Assembly: GCA_041677365.1 (NCBI GenBank)
Contig: JBAYQC010000107.1
Coordinates: 1-5,031, forward strand
Direction: 5' to 3'
Length of the DNA stretch: 5,031 nt
DNA from: UBA2289 sp041677365
Lineage (GTDB): Bacteria > Bacillota_I > Bacilli_A > Izemoplasmatales > Hujiaoplasmataceae
In this document: positions 4,382 through 5,031 of the stretch, in pieces
How the letters are laid out: each line of letters begins with the position of its first letter
Position numbering within the stretch: the stretch's first letter is position 1
Position numbers and translations under genes: made by a program
The notes under the pieces: model-generated
Told to the model about the DNA's origin: nothing
What the model saw: the letters and a program-made list of their open reading frames with translations, nothing else
Databases searched by the model: none

Positions 4382-5031
4382 TGAGCGCAGGATTTTTTAG
4401 AAGATTAACTTCCAGTTTAATAGACATGACATTAGTCATTATCGTTATTTATTTGAGTTTTATTTTAATAGGTAGATCCTATATCCAGGGTCAAATTGAA
4501 AATTATGATGAAATCAATAATAATTATAACGAGATTATGACTGTATATAATCAAGATTTAATTGAGTTACAAGATGAGTATCAAGCTAACAAAGTAATTG
4601 CGGGTGTAGATGAAGAACAACTAGATGCAGCGTGGGATATATATGTTGAAAAATCAGAAATGATAAGACAACAAAATTTAATCGATACCGAACCATATGT
4701 TGAACCTCTAGGGACTTACATCACAAATAGCGTATATTACTATATTGGATTATTTTTACTTATAGCAACTATTTATACTCTCGCTTTAAAAGGATTGACT
4801 TTAGGAAGAAGAGCTATGAATATCGAGTTATCAGGTCCGGTTAATTTACTAAGTGTCTTTTTACATGATATTGTATTTAAGTACTTATTAGTTATTGTTT
4901 TGGTGCCTATCAATATATTGATAGCGATTATGCTATTAATGTTAATGGGACTTATTGATACCGGTTTGATCGCAGCTTCAAGAAATAAAAATACAATAAG
5001 AGATATGATAACAAAAATTACCGTAACAAAA
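4381..5031 (+). CDS. RDD-family membrane protein, cut by the window edge
   Basis: 217 residues are visible and the frame is open at the right edge. It begins MSAGFFRRLTSSLIDMTL, the typical RDD opening with conserved Arg8 and Asp15 entering the first helix (about 13-33). A second helix lies at about 118-137, followed by GLTLGRRAMNIEL (138-150), the conserved TxGR-type loop. One long or two short hydrophobic segments lie at about 157-192. The terminal SRNKNTIRDMITKITV (200-215) matches the family's closing motif, with Asp208. The segment between the first two helices (about 34-117) is an unusually long, acidic, helix-prone insert without cysteines, probably outside the membrane. RDD proteins are poorly characterised; some are linked to Na+/H+ transport. 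The start overlaps the NfeD stop by one base (TGATG), which suggests translational coupling; a GGTGA lies about 10 bases upstream. Most of the protein is probably present. Confidence 0.88.
   Translation, partial: MSAGFFRRLTSSLIDMTLVIIVIYLSFILIGRSYIQGQIENYDEINNNYNEIMTVYNQDLIELQDEYQANKVIAGVDEEQLDAAWDIYVEKSEMIRQQNLIDTEPYVEPLGTYITNSVYYYIGLFLLIATIYTLALKGLTLGRRAMNIELSGPVNLLSVFLHDIVFKYLLVIVLVPINILIAIMLLMLMGLIDTGLIAASRNKNTIRDMITKITVTK

Noticed and set aside
1..5031. CRISPR array, transposon ends, tRNA or a defence cassette
   Set aside because: I found no spaced direct repeats of 20-40 bases, no transposase-like protein, no cloverleaf pattern in the short gaps, and no nuclease or toxin motifs.

Overview
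The window looks like an AT-rich, low-GC Gram-positive-type chromosome (Bacillota or a free-living, Mollicutes-related lineage such as the Acholeplasma/Izemoplasma/Haloplasma group; this placement is inference). Genes are closely packed. Shine-Dalgarno sequences are strong and fit an anti-SD of the AAGGAGGTGAT type. All nine tryptophan codons I can place in the called genes are TGG, and the NfeD gene ends in TGA, so UGA reads as stop and the recoded Mycoplasma/Spiroplasma genetic code is unlikely. I see no rRNA, tRNA, CRISPR array, transposase or phage gene.

Layout. (1) Positions 1-547, minus strand: the N-terminal 182 residues of DnaX, the clamp-loader ATPase of DNA polymerase III, cut by the left edge. 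(2) 614-1084, minus strand: a small two-helix membrane protein of unknown function, upstream of dnaX and co-directional with it. (3) 1085-1152: a very compact divergent promoter region with an almost exact dyad. (4) 1153-2502, plus strand: complete mnmE (trmE), the tRNA wobble-uridine modification GTPase. (5) 2503-2573: a parS-like palindrome directly after the mnmE stop codon, then an AT-only hairpin, then a bidirectional terminator shared with the convergent gene. (6) 2574-3392, minus strand: a TtcA-type PP-loop tRNA thiolase. (7) 3393-3546: a second divergent promoter region with AT-rich units repeating every 10 bp and two palindromes. (8) 3547-5031, plus strand: a three-gene operon encoding an uncharacterised 127-residue protein, a short NfeD-family membrane protein and an RDD-family membrane protein that runs off the right edge.

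How the parts relate. MnmE and the TtcA-like protein both modify tRNA anticodon loops, but they are convergent and not in one operon. dnaX and mnmE are commonly found near the replication origin in Bacillota, so a parS-like ParB site beside mnmE suggests that this segment is origin-proximal. The right-hand operon points to a membrane function, probably envelope or membrane quality/organisation, of unknown detail.

The observations most worth checking are the parS-like site, the helically phased repeat array between ttcA and the NfeD operon, the dyad-symmetric divergent promoter upstream of mnmE, and the three genes whose predicted transcripts start almost on the Shine-Dalgarno sequence. I found no convincing defence or mobile system.
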